Shown here: positions 41,511-50,035 of the stretch, one piece after another
Layout: each line of letters begins with the position of its first letter
Numbering within the stretch: the first letter of the stretch is position 1
Assembly: GCF_009936035.1 (NCBI RefSeq)
Contig: NZ_QWEO01000014.1
Coordinates: 1-56,641, forward strand
Source of the DNA: Neglectibacter sp. X58
GTDB lineage: Bacteria > Bacillota > Clostridia > Oscillospirales > Acutalibacteraceae
DNA length: 56,641 bases
Reading direction: 5' to 3'
Notes under the pieces: generated by a model
What the model was told of the DNA's origin: nothing
The model's input: only the letters and a program-made list of their open reading frames with translations
Database searches by the model: none
Position numbers and translations under genes: made by a program

Positions 41511-42148
41511 TACTTTACCGCCCCCAGCCCGCTTAAGGGCCATACCCGGAACAAAAGCTTTCCTACAATCAGTTCCTTGTTTACACAGCCCACCGCTGTG
41601 TTCCGGCTGTCAATGGAGGTTTCCCTGTGATCCCCCATGACAAAAATGCGTTCCTCCGGCACCTGGTAAGGCAGGGTGATGTTGCACTCCCCCAAGGCCT
41701 TGCCGGAAACATAAGGCTCCTCCAGCTCCTCACCGTTTACAAACACATTGCCGTCCTTATCTATATCCACCCAGTCGCCGGTTGTGGCGATAACCCGCTT
41801 CACCAGCAGGGTGTTGTTGTAATAAAAGGCGATAACATCCCCGGTGGCGAAGTCTGAGGTGTTCATGGTCACCACAATGTCCCCGTCCATCAGGGTGTTG
41901 GTCATAGACGTGCCGCTTATGCGCAGCACCGGGAACACCAGCACCGCCACAATCACCGCGGCGGCGGCCGCCACCATCAGGGCAAAGACTGTGGTGCGCA
42001 GCACCCGGCTGTGCTCCTTCTTGCTCAGTTCCTTTTCAAGCTCTGCCTCCACCTGGGCAACAGTGGGCAGATCCACCTCTTTTTCCTTTTCTTCCTTCTT
42101 TTCTTCCTTCTTTTCTTTCTTTTCCCTCAAGCGCACCCCTCGCTTCAA
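41510..42148 (-). CDS. lepB: Signal peptidase I (LepB type) in the pilus locus
   Basis: 212 residues if started at the TTG at 42148; a GTG at 42136 or a TTG at 42130 is also possible. A very Lys/Glu-rich cytosolic head (residues 6-50) precedes the helix (TTVFALMVAAAAAVIVAVLV). Catalytic Ser is in ISGTSMTNTLMDGD and Lys in NNTLLVKRVIATTGD. VMGDHRETSIDSRN is box E. Ser-Lys chemistry makes it a normal bacterial type I enzyme, unlike the SipW-type one at 29006. It lies directly upstream of the adhesin gene and may be dedicated to the large pilus subunits. The final codon sits inside the end of a MITE. Confidence 0.9.
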   Translation of the reverse strand: MKRGVRLREKKEKKEEKKEEKEKEVDLPTVAQVEAELEKELSKKEHSRVLRTTVFALMVAAAAAVIVAVLVFPVLRISGTSMTNTLMDGDIVVTMNTSDFATGDVIAFYYNNTLLVKRVIATTGDWVDIDKDGNVFVNGEELEEPYVSGKALGECNITLPYQVPEERIFVMGDHRETSIDSRNTAVGCVNKELIVGKLLFRVWPLSGLGAVK

Positions 42149-42335
42149 CTGATTTATGAAGTACCCGTCCGGCCCTGAGTGGCCTGCTGCCTTTCAGGGA
42201 CTGCCGTGGGGCCGCGCTCCGTTATAGCGTATGCGGTTCAAATAAGGATAAGGCGCCTTTTGAACCGGCCTTCCCCCGTTTTCCACCGCGTTTACTAACC
42301 CGCTTTATCCACCATACAGACACATCCGGTTTGAT
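42149..42335 (-). other. Intergenic region upstream of the pilus-locus signal peptidase
   Basis: No gene. CGGTTCAAA (42234-42242) pairs with TTTGAACCG (42259-42267) around an AAGGCG-containing loop, the same loop sequence as in hairpins near 9142 and 10488. Confidence 0.35.
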
Positions 42336-42896
42336 TCAGGAGCCTTCCTCCACCCGCTGGGAGCGCAGAAGCATCCTGCTCTGGGGCTGTAATTTCCCCT
42401 GTACCACCTGTACCACTTCCAGCACCCGGGGCGCCTGCTGCTCCCTGCCCCCTCTAACAGGCGGCGGGGCCAAAGGCATTCCCTGGCCCTGGGCGTGGCG
42501 GGGCTTCCTCCCAGCGGAAGGCGGCTCCTCCCGCTGCTGGGGGCGGGGCGGCGGGCTTGCGTATACCTGCCGCCGGGGGGCCTCCTGCAAAACAGGCGGG
42601 GGCAGAGGCGCAGCCTGGCCTCTTCCCCGCACCTGGGCAAAATCCATGTCAAAATCTTCCTCCGGCGCAAAGCCCTGCCTTTGCCGCTGGGCCTGCAGGC
42701 TTTCCCGAAGCTGTAAAATCTGGGCGTCCTTATCATTCAGGCGTTCCTTCAGGCGCTCATACCCTTCCTCCAGCTTGCTCATTTCCTCCTGCACCTCGGC
42801 AAGCTTGGCCTTCGCCTTTTCCGCTTCCCTGCCTTGGGCCAGCAAAAGCTGCAAAAGCTCACGCCTGCCCAGCTTATGCAATTCCTTGTCAGTCAA
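42336..42896 (-). CDS. Coiled-coil protein with Pro/Gln-rich tail
   Basis: I place the start at the TTG at 42896, eight or nine bases after AAAGGGGGAG; it gives 186 residues (LTDKELHKLGRRELLQLLLA). An ATG at 42917 is the alternative. Residues about 15-75 are a continuous coiled coil (LAEVQEEMSKLEEGYERLKE, RLNDKDAQILQLRESLQAQR). The rest is rich in Pro, Arg and Gln (PPPRPQQREE). There is no signal peptide. The same gene type (a short KELxKLGRRELLxLL head plus coiled coil) sits beside pilus loci in related bacteria as far as I remember. It may act as a cytosolic scaffold. Function unknown. Confidence 0.65.
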   Translation of the reverse strand: MTDKELHKLGRRELLQLLLAQGREAEKAKAKLAEVQEEMSKLEEGYERLKERLNDKDAQILQLRESLQAQRQRQGFAPEEDFDMDFAQVRGRGQAAPLPPPVLQEAPRRQVYASPPPRPQQREEPPSAGRKPRHAQGQGMPLAPPPVRGGREQQAPRVLEVVQVVQGKLQPQSRMLLRSQRVEEGS

Positions 42897-42959
42897 TGGC
42901 GCGGCTCCCCCTTTCATCCGGCAGGCCCGTCGCATTGCCGCTGCTATCAGGCTTAGCAT

Positions 42960-43000
42960 GAAACGGGCGGCCGCCCGTTTCATTTTCCATATGGAAAATG
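42960..43000. repeat. Palindrome doublet 1
   Basis: A 22-bp perfect palindrome with half-site GAAACGGGCGG (42960-42981) is immediately followed by a 20-bp perfect palindrome CATTTTCCATATGGAAAATG (42981-43000). They share one base. It lies about 65 bases upstream of the coiled-coil gene start. Confidence 0.75.
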
Positions 43001-43183
43001 GCCTTGCGACATACCCATTTAAAAAACATGCTTCTAAACTGAAAACCAATGTACAGTATACAGTATTACACTATGCTAAACAAAACAAGAACAATATTAC
43101 TCCATCCATAATACTACACCATCTACCGGGAAAAATCAACCCCGGGCGGCCCGAAAAACCACCTTTCGCCGCCAAGTGTATGA

Positions 43184-43225
43184 TTAAGCGGGAGGCCTCC
43201 CGCTTAACTTTGGAATATTCCAAAG
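43184..43225. repeat. Palindrome doublet 2
   Basis: A 24-bp perfect palindrome with half-site TTAAGCGGGAGG (43184-43207) is directly followed by an 18-bp perfect palindrome CTTTGGAATATTCCAAAG (43208-43225). Layout (GC-rich then AT-rich) is the same as doublet 1. It lies just downstream of the likely promoter. Confidence 0.75.
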
Positions 43226-43473
43226 TCGCCCAGTCCTGCCTTTACATGTATTATACTATGGATCCGCCCTCTTTGCAAGGCCAAACACCAGATCTGGCGG
43301 CTTGTCACCTTTTTGTAATATCCGCAGGCAAATCCTGTATACATTCAATTTACGATTCATTCTTATTTTACTCGTATAAGCTGGAAAAGTCTACCTGCTT
43401 TCTGCACGAAGATTCTCCTCTAATTTTATGCAATTTTGGATGGAAGGGAAAACCAGCGCTGCCTCCTGAAAAC

Positions 43474-43503
43474 AAAAAAGGGAATCCCGCAGGATCCCCT
43501 TTC
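43474..43503 (-). terminator. Terminator of the rplK-rplA operon
   Basis: On minus, AAGGGGATCC and GGGATTCCCTT pair with a TGC loop, followed by TTTTTT. It begins about 18 bases after the rplA stop, so rplA ends this transcript. Confidence 0.85.
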
Positions 43504-43520
43504 ACTTTGCAATATTCTTT

Positions 43521-44213
43521 TTAGATAAACTTGGCAGGGCTAATCTTCACGCCAGGGCCCATGGTGGCGCTTACCACGCAGGAGCGCACATACTGGCCTT
43601 TAGCGGCGGAGGGCTTTGCCTTCACAATGGCGTCCATCAGGGTGTTGAAGTTTTCAGAAAGCTTCTCCACGCCAAAGGAAACCTTGCCGATGGGGCAGTG
43701 GATGATGTTGGTCTTGTCCAAGCGGTACTCGATTTTACCAGCCTTGGCTTCCTGGACAGCACGTGCCACGTCGGGGGTCACAGTGCCGGCCTTGGGGTTG
43801 GGCATCAGGCCCCGGGGGCCTAAGAGCTTGCCCAGACGGCCTACCATGCCCATCATGTCCGGGGTGGTAATCAGCACGTCAAAATCCATCCAGCCTTCGC
43901 CCTGGATCTTCTGCACCATTTCCTCAGAGCCTACAAAGTCCGCGCCAGCGTTCTGAGCGTCCTCAATCTTCTCAGGCTTGCAGATAACCAGCACCCGCAC
44001 GTTTTTGCCGGTGCCATTGGGCAGCACGATGGCGCCGCGCACCTGCTGGTCTGCATGGCGGCCGTCAACGCCCAGCTTCACATGCAGCTCTACCGTCTCG
44101 TCAAACTTGGCGGTGCCGGTCTTTACAGCCAAATCAAGGGCTTCGTTTACCTCATACAACTTCTGGCGGTCAATGAGCTTTGCGCCCTCTCTATATTTCT
44201 TACCGTGTTTCAT
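43521..44213 (-). CDS. rplA: 50S ribosomal protein L1
   Basis: 230 residues, normal length. Starts [40 protein letters not shown] and [20 protein letters not shown] are the L1 signature regions. L1 binds 23S rRNA at the E-site stalk and represses its own operon in many bacteria. It lies 20 bases after rplK. The partners rplJ and rplL that usually follow are not here; a terminator comes instead. Confidence 0.98.
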   Translation of the reverse strand: MKHGKKYREGAKLIDRQKLYEVNEALDLAVKTGTAKFDETVELHVKLGVDGRHADQQVRGAIVLPNGTGKNVRVLVICKPEKIEDAQNAGADFVGSEEMVQKIQGEGWMDFDVLITTPDMMGMVGRLGKLLGPRGLMPNPKAGTVTPDVARAVQEAKAGKIEYRLDKTNIIHCPIGKVSFGVEKLSENFNTLMDAIVKAKPSAAKGQYVRSCVVSATMGPGVKISPAKFI

Positions 44214-44233
44214 TCGTCTATACCCCCTGCCCC

Positions 44234-44659
<426 letters not shown>

Positions 44660-44810
44660 TTTCTGATCTCTTCCTTTCCGTTGTGGTTCGGACGACCCAG
44701 GCGGCTGCGGTATTCCGCTTAAAAATCCGCCTGTATCTCCCACTGGGCAGCTTCCTGCCCAATACAGAGCAAATCAAACAAAAACCTTTCTTTCCGGTGA
44801 CTTCCGGCGC

Positions 44811-45335
44811 TTAGCCCACAGGCTCCGCCTGATCCAGCTCCAGCTCCACAGGGGTGTCCCTGCCGAACATGGAAACCGTCACCCGGACGCGGTTCTTCTC
44901 CACGTCCAATTCCTCCACTGTGCCGATGAAGCCCTCCAGGGGGCCGTCTACGATGTTTACCGAATCCCCCACCTGGTAGCTGATTTCAAACTCCCGGTTC
45001 TCTATCCCCAGCCGGGCGACTTCGTCCTCCGTCAGGGGGATGGGCTTGGAGGAGGGGCCGACAAAGCCTGTGCAGCCGCGGATGTTGCGCACGGCATACC
45101 AGGATTCGTCTGTCATAACCATTTTCACAATCACATAGCCGGGGAAAATCTTGCGCTCCACTTCCTTGCGCTTGCCGGCGTCCGTGATTTCAGTGACCTT
45201 TTCGGTGGGCACACGGATCTCTTGAATCAACTCCTGCAGTTGGCGGTTCTCCACCGTTTTTTCCAGGTTCGAGGCCACCTTGTTCTCATAGCCGGAGTAG
45301 GTGTGTACCACATACCATTTTGCTTCCTCTGCCAT
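44811..45335 (-). CDS. nusG: Transcription termination/antitermination factor NusG
   Basis: 174 residues. NGN domain at residues 1-110 (KWYVVHTYSGYENKVASNLE, FPGYVIVKMVMTDESWYAVR) and KOW domain at about 120-170 (GDSVNIVDGPLEGFIGTVEE). It binds RNA polymerase and couples it to Rho or ribosomes. It follows secE by 23 bases in the usual order. Confidence 0.98.
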   Translation of the reverse strand: MAEEAKWYVVHTYSGYENKVASNLEKTVENRQLQELIQEIRVPTEKVTEITDAGKRKEVERKIFPGYVIVKMVMTDESWYAVRNIRGCTGFVGPSSKPIPLTEDEVARLGIENREFEISYQVGDSVNIVDGPLEGFIGTVEELDVEKNRVRVTVSMFGRDTPVELELDQAEPVG

Positions 45336-45358
45336 GTGTTACCTCCGATGCAGCCATC

Positions 45359-45619
45359 TCAGCCCTTGGCCACGTCCATGACAAGGCCCAGAAGGTTCAT
45401 GAACACAGTATCCAAGGCAAACACAAACAGCCCCAGCACAATGATGGTGACCAGCACCACCCCCGTGTTCTTGAAAACGGCCTTGGGCGTGGGCCAGACA
45501 ATTTTTTTCATTTCGCCCTTGCAATCCTTAAAGAACTTTGCGATGCGCTTAAAAAAGCGCACAAAGGGGTTTTCCTTTTTCTCAGGCTTCTTTTCGGTCT
45601 TTTTTGCGTTATCCGCCAT
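45359..45619 (-). CDS. secE: Preprotein translocase subunit SecE
   Basis: 86 residues from the ATG at 45619 (AAGGGGTGTC upstream). Lys-rich head (MADNAKKTEKKPEKKENPFV), amphipathic helix (RFFKRIAKFFKDCKGEMKKIVWP) and one membrane helix (VVLVTIIVLGLFVFALDTVF). It holds SecY together in the Sec channel. An in-frame extension upstream belongs to the rpmG end. Confidence 0.95.
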   Translation of the reverse strand: MADNAKKTEKKPEKKENPFVRFFKRIAKFFKDCKGEMKKIVWPTPKAVFKNTGVVLVTIIVLGLFVFALDTVFMNLLGLVMDVAKG

Positions 45620-45630
45620 GCTGACACCCC

Positions 45631-45780
45631 TTATCTTGTTTCCCTGTGCAGGGTGTGTTTCCGGCAGAACCTGCAATACTTATTCATTTCCAGTCTGTCG
45701 GGGTCATTCTTCTTGTTCTTCTTGGTGAGATAGTTCCTCTGCTTGCACTCTGTGCAGGCCAGTGTGATCTTCACGCGCAT
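45631..45780 (-). CDS. rpmG: 50S ribosomal protein L33
   Basis: A 49-residue gene from the ATG at 45780 (GGGAGGTGCC upstream) to a TAA at 45633-45631. It reads [20 protein letters not shown] and ends [16 protein letters not shown]. Two CxxC pairs (CTEC, CRFC) bind zinc, so this is the zinc-containing L33 form. First gene of the secE-nusG-rplK-rplA run. Confidence 0.95.
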   Translation of the reverse strand: MRVKITLACTECKQRNYLTKKNKKNDPDRLEMNKYCRFCRKHTLHRETR

Positions 45781-45900
45781 TTGTCGGCACCTCCCGTTTT
45801 ACGGAAATAAATTTGGGGTCTCCCCCAGCCTCCCTCCAAAAAGGGCCAGCCGCCTGCATTTCCAGGCAACACAAATAAAGCCTCTTTTCGAGGTGCTCCC

Positions 45901-45930
45901 AGTATACCACATCTTGTTGGGGCTTGTCAA
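45901..45930 (-). promoter_or_regulatory. Promoter of the rpmG-secE-nusG operon
   Basis: On minus, TTGACA (45930-45925), 18 bases, TATACT (45906-45901). Leader about 115 bases to rpmG. Confidence 0.8.
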
Positions 45931-46236
45931 CTTTTTCTTTTGGGCGGGCGTGCGGCGGCAGGCGTCTGCCCCCGTTGCAGTAAACCCGCGGCGGATGGGA
46001 ATATCGTAAAAGTCTGGCGGGAGCGCTTGGAAAAGCAGCCCACGCAGCTTGTATTCCGCGATTCCCCACTCTGAAAAAGCAGCGGATTCAACAGCTATGA
46101 TAATATAAAACCATGTGAAAATATTTTGAAATGTATACTTTTTAGCAATCCAATCTGAAAACTTTTTGTTTGTATAATTTTACCACTATTTCCCCCAAAA
46201 AGCAAGGCTTTTACCCTGTGTTTTGGATAAATCTGT
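45931..46236. other. Intergenic region between core cluster and ABC/protease operon
   Basis: No gene or short peptide with a ribosome site found on either strand. Becomes AT-rich from about 46080, marking the edge of the acquired operon. AAAAGC-AAG-GCTTTT near 46196-46211 may be a weak terminator for the protease gene (followed by T-rich sequence on minus only in part). Confidence 0.4.
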
Positions 46237-47244
46237 TTATCCTGCCCGCTGGCAAAAAGGTATGCAATTATTCACGTCACTTTTTGACAGTTGGTACCAC
46301 CCGGCTTCAAAATCCGACTGGCTAAAGAGATCATATAAGATAGTGCAGGTATATCCTCCACATTCAAATTGATTCTGAAGCCGTTTCCCTAGCAGCATTA
46401 TATAGTCATAGTCTTGATCTGCGTATCGGAAAAGCAATATTGGAATAATATTATCACTGGATGCTGTACGAAGATTGTCTGCCGCTTCGCCAAATTTTTC
46501 TGCTTCTACAGTCTGCGCATCGAATAATGCAAGTATATTTTCTTTCGGGAGAAGCCGTTGATTTTGTGCCAGAATATATGCAATTTCTGCACTTATCTGT
46601 GGAACCAAAATACTGTTAGAAGTTTCATAGTTTAAATTGTATTCGTCTCTAAGAGTTTTTAAGACAGAGGTTTCTGTATAAGCCGCAGCCACTTCAATCC
46701 CGTCAATGGGATTATGGACAAGCCTAATCAGCTTCTGCGACACATTGCTTTTGCAAACCTGGCGCTTCACCCCAAGAACGCAGGGAAATGCCGCTGGATA
46801 TGTTAGTTTTAAATCATTAGATGCGGCGGCTACTAAAACAGCACTGCTTTGGAGTTGATGCAGTAATGGCAGCATCTGCCTGGCATACAGCAAATGATAC
46901 ATTCGCAGACTCGTAGATATGATATCATATTTTTCTGTGATACAGTATTGCAATGCACGAATCAATGTAGGAAGTGAATGGTTACTATATCCATGATTCA
47001 TCATTAAACCGGAAATCACAACTTGTTCCAAAGTTCCTTTTTTATGCAAGCTTTCAATCAAAAGCGCCGTACATAAAGTCCCGTGAGTAACCCGCAGGGG
47101 AAAAGAAGATGATGGCGTTCCCTTATTGCCGCCGTTTCCTTCCAGTTCTTTTACAGAGAAGCGCTTTTGATAGTATGGCACAAGCTTATGCAGTACTTCC
47201 CAGTCAATCCTATCATCGATCACGCAAATTTTTATCGGCACCAT
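46237..47244 (-). CDS. Subtilisin-like (S8) serine protease, cytosolic, divergent
   Basis: 335 residues, AT-rich. The subtilase triad can be traced: Asp10 in KICVIDDRID, His54 in LRVTHGTLCTALL, oxyanion Asn143 in VLVAAASNDLKLTYPAAFPC, and Ser211 in TSNSILVPQISAEIAYI (usual form G-x-S-x-x-x-P). The triad seems complete, but the surroundings are far from ordinary subtilases, the usual GTS is SNS, and there is no signal peptide or propeptide. The C-terminal 100 residues are not subtilase. It is the last gene of an ABC exporter operon. Such cytosolic S8 proteins next to exporters often process leader peptides of bacteriocins or RiPPs. Here that is inference. Confidence 0.65.
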   Translation of the reverse strand: MVPIKICVIDDRIDWEVLHKLVPYYQKRFSVKELEGNGGNKGTPSSSFPLRVTHGTLCTALLIESLHKKGTLEQVVISGLMMNHGYSNHSLPTLIRALQYCITEKYDIISTSLRMYHLLYARQMLPLLHQLQSSAVLVAAASNDLKLTYPAAFPCVLGVKRQVCKSNVSQKLIRLVHNPIDGIEVAAAYTETSVLKTLRDEYNLNYETSNSILVPQISAEIAYILAQNQRLLPKENILALFDAQTVEAEKFGEAADNLRTASSDNIIPILLFRYADQDYDYIMLLGKRLQNQFECGGYTCTILYDLFSQSDFEAGWYQLSKSDVNNCIPFCQRAG

Positions 47245-47330
47245 ATCCCGCCTTACTGTTATAGTTGATAAAATTAAAACATACTTTCAACTTTATCAGA
47301 TAGATAAGTCATGTTGGGCTGCCCCGCCTG

Positions 47331-49184
47331 CTATTCCTCCCGCTGGCTCAGCAGGAGGATAGGCTCCGTTTTGAGATTCCGGTTTACCAAAATCACCGAC
47401 AATGTAAGGGTAAACAGCAGCAAAAAGGCGGAAATTCCCGCCGCTAAGGGCAGCGCCGCGCCTTCTGTGGCTAATCGGGAGGCTAAATCTCCGTTTGCCT
47501 CTTCCGTCACCCAGGAACTGAATTCCGTACTGTAGGCAGACTCCTGCTCATTTCCCAGAGATTCCATCTGGTTTGCGGCAAGCAGGCCAACCCCGCTTCC
47601 CAGCACCACCGCCACAACAGCCAGCCCCATTATGCCGCCAATGAGGGAAACGCGGCACTGACGGCGGCTCATGCCCAAGCCGCGCTCGATAGCCGTTCTT
47701 TTTTTCTGTTTCACAATAAAGAAGTACAGGAGCAGAAGGATGATGATCATGGCCGAAAGCATCCCGGCCATGCACAGCAAGGCCGCTATGCTGCCTGTCT
47801 GCCGCAGATTTTCCGCAATCTGTTCATAACCGTTGTCATCATAGCTGATTTCCAGAAACTCGCCTGCCCCCGATTTTTGAAAGGCACTGTCAAAAGCGGC
47901 AACCGAACCATTGGGGATCTGAAAAGAGGTGGTATAGGCAAGCATGGGGCCGAAATCGGCAATATTCTGCTCATCGGACGCCTGCACGGATTTTGAGGGG
48001 ATAATTACCGTATCCCTTCCCAGCTCGCTTATGTGCGCCTGATCGGGATTGGGTCCCTGATAGCGGTAAATCCCAACAATTTCATAGGCCGCGTCCCAAA
48101 AGACCGGGTATACATCCCCCTGGGTATTGGCAAGTGAGAAATCAATAGCGCCAAAGTTATAACCAAAGGTGAAGCCGGGGCTTGTCCTATAGTTTGCGAA
48201 AAACAGCGGCAGTTGAAGGCTGTCCCCCACTTCCAAGCTGTTGTGCTTTGCAAAGTCCTCCGGCACCATGCAGGCCAAAGCCCCGCTTTGAAACTCCTCT
48301 TCTGAGATTTCCCGCCCCGCAGACACGGTCGCTTCCCTCTTATGGAAGGATGGCAGGAGGGAACAGCTTTCAGTAGGCAGTACGGGGAGGATATCTTCAA
48401 AAAGTGCCTGCCGTTCTACAAGGCTCAGCCAGCCCTTTCCTCTCGCTGTTTCATAGAAGCCGTCCGTCACTTCTTCCCAGCGCACCCCATCCGGCATATT
48501 CATGTCGCTGTCCAGTCTGACGCCCTGCCCATCCGTCTGGGTAGATTCAGGCCGGAGCCAGGGCGTGAACTCCAGTCCCGAGGGTATCTGCACATCCGGG
48601 TGGGTGTTAGCTTGATACTGCAGTCCGGCAATATATGTTTTTCCAGCTTCTAAAGGGGCCGGGTTCTCTGTGAAATGGTCGCAGAACCAAAGGGTCTTGC
48701 TGCCGCGGGCGTCTCCCCACAGGACTTTTTTAATGTCTACCAGCACAGGCTGGGTGGGAATACAGTCTTCCACCGGGCTGAACTCAATAATAAGATAAAA
48801 ATTGTATTCTTCCGCATTGATGGGGGTTCTCTCGCAGTCCTGCAAAAGAGCGCCATAGTATGGGCGCTTTTCCGGGCCTTTCAGATACTCCGCCCCCTCA
48901 AACTCCAGGACGCTCTCCGGCAGGACGGTATCATAGGCAGGATATGTCCAGTGAACATACTCCTGCAGCGCGGCATCCCACTGGTCGTATGTGGCGGTTT
49001 GAGTTTCCTTTTGCGTCACCGTGCCGATAGTGGTAAAAATTTCTTCCATCTTTTTCAACTGCTGAGCCGACTTCATCCACAGGGCCGCGCCGACCATCAG
49101 CAGCGCTGTGCCCGCCGCCAGCAGGATCAGGAATAAAACCAGCTTAAACGGAGTCCTGAAAAGCTGCTTGATACTGTTTCCCAT
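47331..49184 (-). CDS. ABC transporter permease, MacB/FtsX-like (large ectodomain)
   Basis: 617 residues. Helix at the N-terminus (FKLVLFLILLAAGTALLMVGAAL), a roughly 420-residue extracytoplasmic region, then three helices near the C-terminus (IAALLCMAGMLSAMIIILLL; IGGIMGLAVVAVVLGSGVGL; AAGISAFLLLFTLTLSVILV). GLGMSRRQCRVSLIGGIMG between the helices is the FtsX-type coupling loop. It works with the ATPase at 49330 and the permease at 50036. It ends 86 bases before the protease gene. Confidence 0.82.
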   Translation of the reverse strand: MGNSIKQLFRTPFKLVLFLILLAAGTALLMVGAALWMKSAQQLKKMEEIFTTIGTVTQKETQTATYDQWDAALQEYVHWTYPAYDTVLPESVLEFEGAEYLKGPEKRPYYGALLQDCERTPINAEEYNFYLIIEFSPVEDCIPTQPVLVDIKKVLWGDARGSKTLWFCDHFTENPAPLEAGKTYIAGLQYQANTHPDVQIPSGLEFTPWLRPESTQTDGQGVRLDSDMNMPDGVRWEEVTDGFYETARGKGWLSLVERQALFEDILPVLPTESCSLLPSFHKREATVSAGREISEEEFQSGALACMVPEDFAKHNSLEVGDSLQLPLFFANYRTSPGFTFGYNFGAIDFSLANTQGDVYPVFWDAAYEIVGIYRYQGPNPDQAHISELGRDTVIIPSKSVQASDEQNIADFGPMLAYTTSFQIPNGSVAAFDSAFQKSGAGEFLEISYDDNGYEQIAENLRQTGSIAALLCMAGMLSAMIIILLLLYFFIVKQKKRTAIERGLGMSRRQCRVSLIGGIMGLAVVAVVLGSGVGLLAANQMESLGNEQESAYSTEFSSWVTEEANGDLASRLATEGAALPLAAGISAFLLLFTLTLSVILVNRNLKTEPILLLSQREE

Positions 49185-49201
49185 AATTTCCTCCTATTGC
49201 A

Positions 49202-49233
49202 GGGCAGTCCCATCTTTACGATGGGACTGTCCC
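49202..49233 (-). promoter_or_regulatory. Hairpin before the second permease gene
   Basis: AGTCCCATC pairs with GATGGGACT, loop TTTAC, with outer GGG/CCC pairs. It sits just upstream of AGGAGG of the gene at 47331-49184, in a 145-base gap. No T run, so an RNA stability or translation hairpin rather than a terminator. Confidence 0.5.
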
Positions 49234-49329
49234 TATTCCATATAAAAAGCATATCGTTTTTACAAAGCTTTCAGAAAGGACTTGAAAAACAGTATCTAAA
49301 AGGTGTCTTATACAAAAAAACTAAAGGTT

Positions 49330-50010
49330 TCATACAGCTCTTTCCTCTCTGTCCAGCTTTCCGTCTGTCATTCGGTAAACCACATCTGCCTGCGCGGCAA
49401 TGTCCAAATCGTGTGTAACTACAATTACACAATAATTTTTTTCTGCTACCAACTGCTTGAGCAGGCCGATAACCACCTTCCCATTCTCTGTGTCCAGATT
49501 GCCTGTAGGCTCATCCGCCAAAATCACTTTTGCCGAGGAGGATAGCGCCCGCGCGATTGCCACCCGCTGCTGCTCTCCGCCGCTGAGCATCGCCGGAAAC
49601 TTCTTTTCCTGTTCTTTCTTCAGACCAACGCTTGCCAGCAATTCCCTAGCCCGTGCGGCGGCCTCTTTTTGGGAACGCTTTACAATCTGCATGGGGTACA
49701 TCACGTTTTCCAAAACGGTAAGAGTGGGGAAAAGATGGAATCCCTGATAAATAAGGGAGACGTTCTCCCGCCGATGGCGTTCCTGTCCAATCTCGTCAAG
49801 GGGCGTTTCCCCCACATAAACGGAACCTCTCACAGGCGTTCCCAAGCCGGCAAGCACAGAGAGCAGGGTTGTTTTCCCGCTGCCGGAATGACCAATTATA
49901 GCATAAAATGTTCCCGCTTCAAAGGAACACGACACGTCTTTCAACGCCTGGACTTTTTGATATTTGCTTTGGTAGATATAGTCCACATTCTTTGCAGAGA
50001 GCATTTCCAT
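49330..50010 (-). CDS. ABC transporter ATPase, LolD/MacB type
   Basis: 226 residues behind GGGAGGAAG. Walker A IGHSGSGKTTLLSVLAG, Q-loop IYQGFHLFPTLTVLENV, signature LSGGEQQRVAIARALS, Walker B VILADEPTGNLDTENG and switch His VVTHDLDIA. The short size and sequence are typical of mechanotransmission exporters (MacB, LolD, FtsE, BceA). It serves the two FtsX-type permeases on either side of it. Confidence 0.93.
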   Translation of the reverse strand: MEMLSAKNVDYIYQSKYQKVQALKDVSCSFEAGTFYAIIGHSGSGKTTLLSVLAGLGTPVRGSVYVGETPLDEIGQERHRRENVSLIYQGFHLFPTLTVLENVMYPMQIVKRSQKEAAARARELLASVGLKKEQEKKFPAMLSGGEQQRVAIARALSSSAKVILADEPTGNLDTENGKVVIGLLKQLVAEKNYCVIVVTHDLDIAAQADVVYRMTDGKLDREERAV

Positions 50011-50035
50011 AACGGTACTTCCTCCCTTTCCATTC

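Larger units (their letters stand above)
42897..43473 (-). promoter_or_regulatory. Long upstream region with two palindrome doublets and a promoter
   Basis: No gene over 570 bases. On minus, TTGCAA (43273-43278), 17 bases and TATAAT (43250-43255) form a likely promoter for the pilus region. A second weaker one (TTGTTT, 17 bases, TATACT at 43055-43060) lies inside. Two pairs of perfect palindromes (43184-43225, 42960-43000) fall in the resulting leader. Confidence 0.5.

Noticed and set aside
42228-42270. tRNA-like GGTTCAAAT segment
   Set aside because: No acceptor stem, anticodon arm or CCA; it is one arm of a simple hairpin. No tRNA or rRNA gene was found in the window.
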